Assembly (NCBI GenBank): GCA_028820325.1
Contig: JAPPJO010000165.1
Span: 1-32,434, forward strand
Direction: 5' to 3'
From: Gammaproteobacteria bacterium
GTDB taxonomy: Bacteria; Gemmatimonadota; Gemmatimonadetes; Longimicrobiales; Gaopeijiaceae
DNA: 32,434 nt
This document shows, piece by piece, positions 24,808-32,315 of this stretch. Made by a program: the position numbers and the translations under genes. Numbering within the stretch: the first letter of the stretch is position 1; each line of letters starts with the position of its first letter. The notes under the pieces were generated by a model. That model saw only the letters and a list, made by a program, of their open reading frames with translations, was not told the DNA's origin and did no database searches.

Positions 24808-25998
24808 TCACCTCACACCGACCGGCAGTCGCCGCACTACGACGCTCGCCACGTCGAATTCGTCACGCTCGATGAACGCGGCCAGCCCGTCCGGCCCGAA
24901 CGCGTCGGGCATCGCGGTCGTGCCGGCCGCGAAGGTCCCGATGTAGCGGCCGTCCGGGGTCAGCACATCGATCGGGCCATCGCTGGCCGGTTCCTCCCCG
25001 CGCCGGAGCACCCAGATCGTCCCCTCCCAACTGGTTTGCAGGTCGCGGACCACCGGCACCTCGGGGTAGACCTCCATGTTCCGGATCCGCTCGCGTCTCA
25101 TTTCGGCCAAGGCGGCGGCGAACGGCAAATTCGATCTGGCGGCGCGTTCCTCGTTCTCCTCCAACTGGCGCTCGATCTCCCGATCCCTGATGCGGGCGGT
25201 TACAGGTTCAGGGCGAAAGGGCCGGGTGAGTACCCGGGTCAGTTCCCCGTTTCCCGTCGCCACCTTGATCGCATAGGCGGAAGAGTCGGTGAAGACCAGC
25301 CCGCCGCCCGGCAGCGCCCCGGCCACCAACTCCGGCCCGAAGCCGTCCGGATCTCCCGGTGGCCGCCACGCCCGGATCACCGTGTCCTGCACGGCCTCAT
25401 CGCCGGTCAGGACGAATCGGTAGACGGGGCGGAACGATGGCTCGGGGCCGTCGGCGGGGCCGCCCATGCTCATTGCCGAGAAGCTTGTCGTGATGATGTT
25501 CTGGCCGTCCCTGGCGGGCAACAGGGTTCGCATCCCGTAGAACAGGTTGCCGGGCATGCGTACCGAGCGGTCGAACTCGCCGTCTGGTCCGAACACGTCA
25601 AATGCGGTGTGACCAGGATCGAACACCACCGTGCGCCCGTCACGGAGCACCGTGAATCCGACGGCCGTGTTGGTATTCCCGGCAAACTCCCCGGGCCCAT
25701 CGCCGATCCGTCCGAACTCGTGGACCAACTCACCGACTTCGCTCACAACCACGACCCGGCCGCCCTGGTCGTCCATCACATGCAGGTTGCCGGACTGGCC
25801 GAAGCCGACGGCGCTGACCCGGCTGAACTGCTCCCACGCGTTACCGGCGATGGACCCCACCCGGTAGACCTCATCGAACTGCGCCTCGAGGATCCGGTCT
25901 TCGGCGGGCAGCTCGATCACTTCCTGCGCCACGAGGGCCGGGGTGGCGATAGCGAAGACGCTCCCCACTACGAGTTGGCTCAACCGCGTTCTCGGCAT
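24808..25998 (-). CDS. 6-bladed beta-propeller secreted protein (GPGEF family), downstream of tonB
   Basis: This 396-residue protein starts at ATG 25998, eight bases after AAGGAG. The frame to 26088 overlaps the tonB gene and is not preferred. Its signal peptide ends A-L-V-A|Q (about residue 24) without a lipobox, so it should be soluble in the periplasm, unlike most paralogs here. Blades follow with the signature GDGPGEF at 99-105, and NLHVMDDQGGRVVVV and TIWVLRRGEEPASDGPIDVL are further blade strands. A helical insert at about 260-300 (RDREIERQLEENEERAA) is unusual within the propeller. The tonB-type gene lies 53 bases upstream on the same strand, so the two are probably co-transcribed. The ligand is unknown. 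Confidence 0.84.
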   Translation of the reverse strand: MPRTRLSQLVVGSVFAIATPALVAQEVIELPAEDRILEAQFDEVYRVGSIAGNAWEQFSRVSAVGFGQSGNLHVMDDQGGRVVVVSEVGELVHEFGRIGDGPGEFAGNTNTAVGFTVLRDGRTVVFDPGHTAFDVFGPDGEFDRSVRMPGNLFYGMRTLLPARDGQNIITTSFSAMSMGGPADGPEPSFRPVYRFVLTGDEAVQDTVIRAWRPPGDPDGFGPELVAGALPGGGLVFTDSSAYAIKVATGNGELTRVLTRPFRPEPVTARIRDREIERQLEENEERAARSNLPFAAALAEMRRERIRNMEVYPEVPVVRDLQTSWEGTIWVLRRGEEPASDGPIDVLTPDGRYIGTFAAGTTAMPDAFGPDGLAAFIERDEFDVASVVVRRLPVGVR

Positions 25999-26051
25999 TC
26001 TGGACGCTCCTTCAACAGAGGTGGCTGGATCGACGAGCCCGTAACAGGCGA

Positions 26052-26738
26052 CTACCGCGTCTGGAACGTGATGGGAAGCGAGATCCACACCGGAACCACC
26101 TTGTCCAGGTTGAGTGCCGGAGTGAACCTGAACACGTTGGCCACGCGCAGCGCCGCCTCGTCGAGCGAGGAGTGTCCCGAGGTCTCCGCGACGAGGGTGT
26201 TCTGAACGATCCCTTCCTCGTCGATGAAGAAGTGCACCGTCACCCTCCCGCCGATGCCGTTGTCACGCAGGATCGGGGGATACTCCCGCTCCAGCGCACG
26301 CTCCACTTCAGGCTGGTTCATGAGGTCGGGGCGGACCGTGTAGGGGGTAAACGACGGCGCCGCCGAGATGTCGACCGCCTCCTCGTCGGGAGGAGGTGGC
26401 AGCTCTTCGACCGGATTGTCCTCGAAGGTGGTCGGCGCGATGGTGATGTCCTCGCTGATGTCGGCCGCGGCGATCACGGGGGTCGCGGGCCGGCTGATCG
26501 CCTGGGGCGGCGGGGGAATCTCGATCTCGGGCGGGAGTTCGATCGCCACCAGCTCCTCGGAATCGAACGAGACGTCCGCCGCGGTCATGCTCGGCCAGAA
26601 CATGAACATCACGAAGTGGACCACGGTCGCGACCAGAACCGATCCCCAGAACCATGTGTCGAACGACTTCTTGAAGCGGTCGTTCGCCGTCTCCAGCGGC
26701 GCGCCTTCCTGCACCTGCACAGATCCGTTGTCGCTCAT
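26052..26738 (-). CDS. TonB-type energy transducer
   Basis: This 228-residue protein has a cytoplasmic N-terminus of about 28 residues, then one membrane anchor (about 29-50, WFWGSVLVATVVHFVMF), a Pro/Glu-rich periplasmic spacer (PPEIEIPPPPQ, EELPPPPDEE) and a TonB C-terminal domain at about 150-228. That domain has GGRVTVHFFIDEEGIVQN, SGHSSLDEAALRVANVFRF and a final WISLPITF strand. It should transmit proton-motive force from an ExbB/ExbD-like complex to outer-membrane receptors. No exbB or exbD lies in the window. The start ATG 26738 has GAGGAGA about five bases before it. A promoter candidate with an overlapping palindrome lies upstream. Confidence 0.93.
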   Translation of the reverse strand: MSDNGSVQVQEGAPLETANDRFKKSFDTWFWGSVLVATVVHFVMFMFWPSMTAADVSFDSEELVAIELPPEIEIPPPPQAISRPATPVIAAADISEDITIAPTTFEDNPVEELPPPPDEEAVDISAAPSFTPYTVRPDLMNQPEVERALEREYPPILRDNGIGGRVTVHFFIDEEGIVQNTLVAETSGHSSLDEAALRVANVFRFTPALNLDKVVPVWISLPITFQTR

Positions 26739-26778
26739 CGTCTCTCCTCGTCATGTGGCCGAAGAACACCAGGCTGGT

Positions 26779-26822
26779 ACGATGGAGAGCGAGAGCGGAT
26801 CTGTCAACTAAAAAGTTAGTTG
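26779..26822 (-). promoter_or_regulatory. tonB promoter candidate overlapped by an operator-like palindrome
   Basis: On the minus strand a perfect TTGACA (26802-26807) is followed after 17 bases by CATCGT (26779-26784, three of six). The perfect palindrome CAACTAA-AAAG-TTAGTTG (26805-26822) overlaps the -35 hexamer. It has low GC and a four-base spacer, so it suits a protein-binding operator (MarR-, PadR- or similar dimeric repressor) better than a terminator. It also lies 23 bases after the LRR-protease stop. Confidence 0.5.
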
Positions 26823-26844
26823 CTGATGGAGCCGGGCTCAAAGG

Positions 26845-29223
26845 CTACCGCCGCCAAGCACCCACATCGGGGATCCCCCGGCTGAACAGCACGTCCAGAC
26901 CCGGTCCGGCGGCTCCCGCGGCCGCGTCGCTCGCGACCTGGTTTGCGGCCGGCGGGTCGCTCAGGAATCCGCGCACCTGCCCGGTTCGGGGATCGCGAAG
27001 GATGGCCATCGGGCGATCCGTGCTCTGGTCGATCGTGACCGAGCCTCGGGGCCCGGAGAGCGCGATGCTCGCCAGGGCGTCCCAGCCTGCCTGGACCGGC
27101 AGGGCGAACACGAAGCTGCTCTCCTCGCCCTCGGCGTCGGCGACGACCGGCATCTCGAAGCTGACGGCGAACAGCTCGCGGCCATCCGCGGACCGTCCTG
27201 AAAGACGGTACTCTCCACGGGCCTCGGGCAAGACAGGTGGGGCGCCGACCACGAACGCCGGTTCGAGGAAGGGCACGGTGTCGGCGTTAACGCCACCCCA
27301 CAGCAGCAGTACCTTCGTCGGTGGGGCGTCCATCGGCGGCGACGGCAATCCCACGCTGTCCGCATCGCTCAGGCGGAACCGCAGCGCGTTGGTGAACGAG
27401 TAGTCGCTGATCCACTTGTCACCGCAATAGGCCATCAGGTCCGTCGCGGAGGGCGGCACAAGCTGGCCGCCATCGCGGAAGTCGTAGCCCCACGCACCGA
27501 TAGACCCGTCGGAGTACGGGAACGAAGGATCCGGTCCTCCCGCCCCTCCGCACGGCGCGTGTTGGAGATTCAGGTTGTGACCAAGCTCGTGGGCGATGAC
27601 GAACGAGCCGGCGCCCGCGAAGCTCGACCGTCCGGGCAGTCTCGCGATTCCGGAGGGCCCGGTCCTCGGCCGCGCCATCATCCCCATGTAGTGGCCGCTG
27701 CCCCCTTCCATGGCGCGGATGGCCCTGGTCTTTCTAAACAGGTCCCGACCGTCGTTGCTCGAACTCAAGACCGGTTCGTGGGCCGTTACCTCGATATCGT
27801 GGACCGGCAGGAGCGTGCGGGTGTCCGCGAGCAACTCGTGTGTGTCGGGACTGGCGGCGATCTCCCTGACGAGACTCACGATCGACTCGTCGCCCGTTTC
27901 GGTCCAGATGAACGGGACCAGTGTCAGATCGAAGACCGGCATCGCCCCTACATCCACGGCCAGACGGCCCGTCTCGGGGATCCGCCTCGCTACCCCCAGC
28001 GACGAGTCCAGCGCCCCTCCCGGGTCAACCTCGATCACCATCTCAAGCCCCGGCTGAATCACGCGTCCGGGTATCTCGGCGTTGACCGACTTGTCCAGGC
28101 TGCTCTCGTCGATCTCGGTCGGGATGGGCGCGGATGCGCCGCGCATTTCGGCCACATGCGTCTCGCGGCCGTTCTGGTAGAATCGGGCGCGAACGTCTGG
28201 AAGACCCACGCCACCGCTGCGGCTGGCCGTCGGAAACACGCGGAGCAACGCCTTCTCACCCGCCACCAGGGGGACCGGGAACTCCCGCGACTGCACGGCC
28301 TGCGTCAGGTAGGCCATCGGTGGATCCCCCGCGCTGCACGGAGCGATCCTGCGCTTGTAAACCTGTCCGAGCCACGATTGGAAGCCCGCATCCGTGGTTG
28401 CGCACAGATCGGTGCCTCCAGCCAGCAGCGCGTCGAGCCGGGACAGCGCGGTCATGCCGGCGGGAAGGGGGCCCGCCATGCCGGAGTTGCCTGTGAGGCC
28501 CATCTCCCGGAGGCTCGCCATTCCGCCGATCGCGGATGGCACCGGGCCGGACAGATCGTTGCCCTCCAGTGACAGGAACTCCAGGGCCGCGAGGTTGCCG
28601 AACTCGGACGGGATGGGACCCTCGAGGCCGTTGTCTTGCAGAAACAGGAGTTCCAGGGTCGACAAGCTGCCGAGTTCGGGTGGAATGGCACCTTCGAGGT
28701 CATTGTCGTCGAGAAACAGCCGTTCCAGGGCCGCGAGGCTGCCGAGTTCGGGCGGGATCGGGCCGCTGAGTTGGTTTCCCCACAGATCGAGCGTCGTCAG
28801 GTTGGTGAGGCCACCCAGTGCGGACGGAATCGGACCCGACAGTTCGTTGTCGCCCAGGTATAGTCCTTCGAGTGCCATGAGATCGCCCAGTTCCGGCGGA
28901 ATCGGGCCGATCAGGCCGTTCACGTTCAGGCCAAGCTCCTCCAGGTTGGCGAGGTCACCGAGTTCCGGCGGGATCGAGCCGGTCAGGTCGTTCGCGGTCA
29001 GCGAAAGCACCTCCAGATTGGGCAGGCCACCGAGTTCTGGTGGAATCGGGCCCTTGAGCTGGTTCACCGCGAGAGTGAGCTCGGCAAGGTCGGCGAGACC
29101 ACCGAGCTCCGGCGGGATCGGGCCGGTCAGGCCGTTTTGGTTCAGCCGAAGCTCGTTCAGACCGGTAAGTCGGCCCAACTCCGGCGGAATCGGACCAGTC
29201 AGGTCGTTCTGGAAGAGATACAT
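26845..29223 (-). CDS. Leucine-rich-repeat zinc metalloprotease, 5'-truncated
   Basis: The N-terminal third is a run of about 24-residue leucine-rich repeats of the plant-like type (LxGPIPPELGxLxxLxxLxLxxN). It leads into a capping segment with two Cys (DLCATTDAGFQSWLGQ...RRIAPC). The C-terminal part is a secreted-type protease with the zinc motif HELGHNLNLQH near 543-553 and a Met-turn-like LMAYC near 593. This is metzincin-like, with Asn where most metzincins have Gly. From ATG 29223 the product has 792 residues but no signal peptide. That ATG lies inside a repeat, and the same frame continues upstream through one and a half more repeats without any ATG, GTG or TTG. The gene therefore looks beheaded. 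The zinc site itself appears intact. Confidence 0.85.
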   Translation of the reverse strand: MYLFQNDLTGPIPPELGRLTGLNELRLNQNGLTGPIPPELGGLADLAELTLAVNQLKGPIPPELGGLPNLEVLSLTANDLTGSIPPELGDLANLEELGLNVNGLIGPIPPELGDLMALEGLYLGDNELSGPIPSALGGLTNLTTLDLWGNQLSGPIPPELGSLAALERLFLDDNDLEGAIPPELGSLSTLELLFLQDNGLEGPIPSEFGNLAALEFLSLEGNDLSGPVPSAIGGMASLREMGLTGNSGMAGPLPAGMTALSRLDALLAGGTDLCATTDAGFQSWLGQVYKRRIAPCSAGDPPMAYLTQAVQSREFPVPLVAGEKALLRVFPTASRSGGVGLPDVRARFYQNGRETHVAEMRGASAPIPTEIDESSLDKSVNAEIPGRVIQPGLEMVIEVDPGGALDSSLGVARRIPETGRLAVDVGAMPVFDLTLVPFIWTETGDESIVSLVREIAASPDTHELLADTRTLLPVHDIEVTAHEPVLSSSNDGRDLFRKTRAIRAMEGGSGHYMGMMARPRTGPSGIARLPGRSSFAGAGSFVIAHELGHNLNLQHAPCGGAGGPDPSFPYSDGSIGAWGYDFRDGGQLVPPSATDLMAYCGDKWISDYSFTNALRFRLSDADSVGLPSPPMDAPPTKVLLLWGGVNADTVPFLEPAFVVGAPPVLPEARGEYRLSGRSADGRELFAVSFEMPVVADAEGEESSFVFALPVQAGWDALASIALSGPRGSVTIDQSTDRPMAILRDPRTGQVRGFLSDPPAANQVASDAAAGAAGPGLDVLFSRGIPDVGAWRR

Positions 29224-29367
29224 CTGCTCCAGGTTGGCGAGGCTGCCGAGTTCAGGTGGGATCGGTCCGCTGAGGTCGTTGCAGCAGAGATTGAGCTTCG
29301 CGAGGTTGGCGAGGCTGCCCAGTTCGGACGGAACCGGATTATGTTGATCGAGAATGATCGTAACATA
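29224..29367 (-). pseudogene. Upstream in-frame remnant of the LRR-protease gene
   Basis: This is the same reading frame as the LRR gene, open back to a TAG at 29368-29370. It encodes PVPSELGSLANLAKLNLCCN and one further full repeat up to the ATG at 29223. No usable start codon exists in the segment. Repeat homology stops abruptly near 29340, where the base composition turns AT-rich. The natural beginning (signal peptide, N-terminal cap, earlier repeats) is missing. Confidence 0.65.
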
Positions 29368-29602
29368 CTATACGATAATGATTTACATCATTCGCTACTC
29401 GGATGATGTATCACTTCAAATACGCAAGCCTGATCGAGAATCCCTTGCACCTTATGGGAGTTTCGCGGACCATCGCACGCAATACACCCGCTCGGTTAAG
29501 CCGTTAGCTTGAACCTGCGGCGGGTTGCGTCGATGGCGACCGACGAACTGCGAAGCGCCTCCACGTCCGCCGGGGCCGGAAGGCGGTGGAGACACCGTGG
29601 TT
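29341..29602. other. AT-rich intergenic island with direct and inverted repeats
   Basis: The first 100 bases are about 37% GC by hand count (29361-29390 only 7 of 30), far below the surroundings. TGATCGAGAAT occurs directly repeated at 29345-29355 and 29431-29441. Between the copies lie two mutually exclusive hairpins: AATGAT/ATCATT (29377-29382 with 29387-29392) and TACATCAT/ATGATGTA (29384-29391 with 29403-29410). On the minus strand TATAGT (about 29364-29369) resembles a -10 element. From 29450 to 29602 composition returns to normal and I see no gene. Confidence 0.5.
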
Positions 29603-30748
29603 TCAGCCTAAGTCGAGCCAAGTACAGCCGCTCGTATCGATCCGGTAGGCTCGAATCCAAGTCAGGAGGTCGTCCTCAGCTTCATTGAGGCGTCGGTCGA
29701 GAAGGAAGAGGGTATCTCGCGCCACGGTGTGAACCGGACGCATTTCGTTCGAGTAGGGCACCGGGGCATCGACGCACGCAGTCGTGCGATCGGGGGCGAT
29801 GATGCTCAGGTACACTTCCGATGTGATGTTCCCGGCAGGCAACTCTCCGTCCAGCGTGGAGTCGTGATGCAGCACGACCGTGCTGCCATCCGACATGCGG
29901 TAGAGGCCATACATCGAAGAAGCCGCCTCAAACATCTCCGTCATCGAGCTAAAGGACTCCAAGTCATCGAATACCTCTTGGACGTTGGGCGGAACGCCCC
30001 GGCGCGTCGTGTTGGGAAGAAAGAGGGTGTCCAGAAACACGCCATCCAGTGTGGAGAGGTAGATCTCGTTCAGACCGCTCATGCCAGACAGCAACGTATC
30101 GGACCACGCCACGACACTGCCAAACGACTGAAAAGCCGCGAACCTGCCGCGACCCTCCAACGATCGCTGATAGGGCGCTGGAAGGGGAACGACATAGTCG
30201 ATCGCCGCTTCGGGGTAGCGCCAGACAGCCGCGATCGTCCCGTTCGTAGGGTCTCGGGTCGGAAACACTACTCCTTGATCCACCACCGATACACCGCCCA
30301 TCCCCACCCGGCCGCTGAAGGAATGCGCGCCGAGGGAGGTGCCGTCATGCTTGGAGAAGAGTTGTAGGAGATTGCGGCGGTTTCCAGCACCAACCACAAC
30401 TGAATCGCCCAGGACGAAAGCGGTCGAGATGGAGCGGAACTCGCCGGGGCCGCTCCCCGGACGACCGTAGAACTGCCGGAGCTTGCCGTCCCGTTCGTAT
30501 CTGAGGATCCGGTTTTCGAAGAAGTCCGAGATCAAGAACGAACTGTCAGCAGTGTCCACTACCAAACTGAAGGGGTTGCCAAGATAGAACCGATCGTTCT
30601 CGTCGAGGAGAACGCTATCGACAACCGTGACGGCAGGCCCGGCTGTTGCGCGGTCCATACTGGGATCCGGTTCGCTCCCGCATCCGACGCCGACCAGCAT
30701 TGCGGACGCCGCGTAGCTGCCGCGAGACAACCAGGCCCACCGTATCAC
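29603..30748 (-). CDS. 6-bladed beta-propeller lipoprotein (peptide-associated)
   Basis: This 381-residue protein starts with GTG 30748, only six bases after the stop of the small Cys-containing peptide gene. The signal ends V-G-V-G-C, with Cys23 as the lipid acceptor. After TVVDSVLLDEND come the propeller blades with signature GSGPGEF at 98-104. A long polar middle part and the end TWIRAYRIDTSGCTWLDLG follow. It is the most diverged of the seven propellers here and has lower GC than the others. In Bacteroidota, 6-bladed propeller lipoproteins are often encoded beside short exported peptides, and this gene order is similar. A role in binding or presenting the neighbouring peptide is inference only. 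Confidence 0.83.
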   Translation of the reverse strand: MIRWAWLSRGSYAASAMLVGVGCGSEPDPSMDRATAGPAVTVVDSVLLDENDRFYLGNPFSLVVDTADSSFLISDFFENRILRYERDGKLRQFYGRPGSGPGEFRSISTAFVLGDSVVVGAGNRRNLLQLFSKHDGTSLGAHSFSGRVGMGGVSVVDQGVVFPTRDPTNGTIAAVWRYPEAAIDYVVPLPAPYQRSLEGRGRFAAFQSFGSVVAWSDTLLSGMSGLNEIYLSTLDGVFLDTLFLPNTTRRGVPPNVQEVFDDLESFSSMTEMFEAASSMYGLYRMSDGSTVVLHHDSTLDGELPAGNITSEVYLSIIAPDRTTACVDAPVPYSNEMRPVHTVARDTLFLLDRRLNEAEDDLLTWIRAYRIDTSGCTWLDLG

Positions 30749-30754
30749 GAGCCG

Positions 30755-30979
30755 CTACTCCGGGGGGTTGACGATGATCGGATCCATCACGTAGCACCAA
30801 CACGAGGGATCGTTGATCGGGTTGCCGCATATGTCCTGGCACTGAGAGACGGCATCGAAGTACGTCCAATAGCCAGATCCCTGTGCTGGTTCCGTCCCCG
30901 TGAACGTGAGCAGGGCAAGGAGCATTATGCCCAACCCTGTCTGGGCGAGTAACCTACCGATTCTGGTTTTGGGTTCCAT
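30755..30979 (-). CDS. Small exported Cys-containing peptide (74 aa)
   Basis: The short product begins with a basic stretch and a hydrophobic signal (about 10-27), probably cleaved near A-Q-G|S at 35. That leaves a mature peptide of about 40 residues with four Cys (47, 51, 60, 62) in C-x3-C-x8-C-x-C spacing, aromatic residues before them and a DPIIVNPPE end. No known family is recognised. The gene is well supported by a strong GGAGGT site five bases before its ATG, and it overlaps the end of the thioredoxin-like gene by 26 bases. The layout (thioredoxin-like protein, Cys peptide, propeller) suggests disulfide handling of the peptide in the periplasm. Analogy to NVEALA-type peptides of Bacteroidota is by size, export and context, not by sequence motif. 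Confidence 0.72.
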   Translation of the reverse strand: MEPKTRIGRLLAQTGLGIMLLALLTFTGTEPAQGSGYWTYFDAVSQCQDICGNPINDPSCWCYVMDPIIVNPPE

Positions 30980-31619
30980 CTCGTACCTCCGTGGTTGATT
31001 GTGGGGTTGGTGTTTGGCTGCGGGATACTGAATGCGCCCGGTCGGACGCCATGAGCTTGATCGTTTGTTCGAGAGGCATCTCGCGTGTTTCCGAGAGAAG
31101 TGGGCTCTCCTGTAGGCCGAATAACCGAGGCGACTGATAGACCAGCGATCCGTCGGAGAAGACCAGTTCTACCGGCAGCAGCCGAGACTCCACAGGTGTC
31201 GAAAGGGTCGCCGACACCGGGAGCGGTGCCAGACGGAGCCGCTCCCATCGCTGGGGAGGTCTGGAAAGAACCAGCATGAATTGGTCTGGGTTCGTGGCCC
31301 GCCAATCGAGCCACTGCGACAGGAGCGAGGTGCATGAGAAACACTGCGACGGATCCAACACGAACGCGACTACGGGTCCAGATCCCGCCGATGCTTGGGC
31401 AAGCGTCTCTCCTCCTTCCACAACCCAGTCAGCCGGTGACTCTGGACCGCCGTCGCATGCCGCGAACATGCCGACTGCGAATAGAAAAAGGCAGATGCCG
31501 AAACGGTCGCCGCCGCGATAGGTTGGACCGTGCCTGCGGCTGAGAAGGCGTCGCTGGCGCGGGCGGACCCTACGGTAACCTCTTGCAGGGCAACAGAATC
31601 CGCTTGTCGCTCGGGTCAT
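30954..31619 (-). CDS. Thioredoxin-like lipoprotein with CxxC motif
   Basis: From ATG 31619 the protein has 221 residues. It opens with a long, Arg-rich leader and a hydrophobic stretch that ends M-F-A-A-C (Cys55), a plausible lipobox. The mature part has a thioredoxin-like core with strand VVAFVLDP and then SQCFSCTSLLSQW (Cys93 and Cys96 as the redox pair). A second strand, QFMLVLSRPP, follows. It should face the periplasm and oxidise, reduce or transfer disulfides. The leader is unusually long and no Shine-Dalgarno sequence is visible; a longer frame reaches 31685, so the start is uncertain. It heads an operon with the Cys peptide and the propeller lipoprotein. Confidence 0.7.
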   Translation of the reverse strand: MTRATSGFCCPARGYRRVRPRQRRLLSRRHGPTYRGGDRFGICLFLFAVGMFAACDGGPESPADWVVEGGETLAQASAGSGPVVAFVLDPSQCFSCTSLLSQWLDWRATNPDQFMLVLSRPPQRWERLRLAPLPVSATLSTPVESRLLPVELVFSDGSLVYQSPRLFGLQESPLLSETREMPLEQTIKLMASDRAHSVSRSQTPTPQSTTEVRDGTQNQNR

Positions 31620-31853
31620 AGGGGTCGGGTTGCGAGTGTGCTTTCGCCGCGGGGAGGGCGGGTCCTCCGTAGCTTCGCGGTGCATCTCGTGGTTGGAAGA
31701 TTCGTGGAAGATGGATCAGGAACGAAGCACGGAAGGTAATGAAGCTCATCCGAGTGTCAACTCCTTTGGGCCGGGATGTTGGGAGCAAGGTGGTGTGCCC
31801 GGTTTTCCAAGAGCGAATCCGCCCTAAGCAGCTCGATCCGGCTACTCGGTCTG

Positions 31854-31964
31854 GCCCGCACGGGCCGCAACCCCAAGACCGGTGAACCCTTCGAGGTCCC
31901 GTCCCGCAGAGTGCCGGTCTTCAAGCCCTCGACACCCCTCCGAGAGCGCGTGGACCTAGTCTAG
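31854..31964 (+). pseudogene. C-terminal fragment of an HU/IHF-family DNA-binding protein gene
   Basis: The frame ending at TAG 31962-31964 encodes ARTGRNPKTGEPFEVPSRRV followed by PVFKPSTPLRERVDLV. This is the highly characteristic DNA-binding arm and C-terminus of HU/IHF proteins (compare the family pattern R-[TN]-G-R-N-P-x-T-G-[EQ] and the FKP-x-K-x-L-[RK]-[ED] end). The N-terminal dimerisation half is absent: residues upstream in this frame and in the other frames do not resemble it. It is a truncated remnant, not a working gene. Confidence 0.7.
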
Positions 31965-32315
31965 GGTAACGGGCTCTCCCGGCTTGTGGACTCCCCAACC
32001 GGAAGCGGGGGCGGCCTTGGGAGCTCCGATGGGCGCTCCAGAGCGAGTTTCACGGAATCTGCGGGCTCTGGGATCGTCCAGAATCGACGATCCCCGTTTC
32101 CCGAGGGGTAAGGGTGGAAGGCCGCGTGTACGACGGGCAGTGCGATGTCCTCTTGCGATAGGCCGCCACCCTCCTGCTGGCTGGGATGAACGGGCGAGGA
32201 TCGCGACACCAAGCCGAGCGGTGGGAACCGCAGCTTGGTTGGGTCGCGGATCACCGAGGGATGGGTCTGCCGAAAGACGCGAGGTGCCACAGCCGATCCG
32301 GCCACCGAAAACCCC

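Noticed and set aside
24037..26205. A 722-codon plus-strand frame opposite two propeller genes and part of tonB
   Set aside because: Both propellers and the tonB gene on the minus strand have signal or anchor segments, conserved motifs and ribosome-binding sites. The plus frame has none.
28450..29340. A ~72-base periodic repeat that could suggest a CRISPR or tandem-repeat array
   Set aside because: The period equals 24 codons and encodes leucine-rich repeats. The units are diverged and contiguous, with no spacers.
31961..32305. A 114-codon minus-strand frame in the gene-poor end
   Set aside because: The composition is Pro/Ser-rich, it lacks the usual Ala/Val/Gly pattern and a Shine-Dalgarno site, and it has no recognisable motif. 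It is likely a chance frame.
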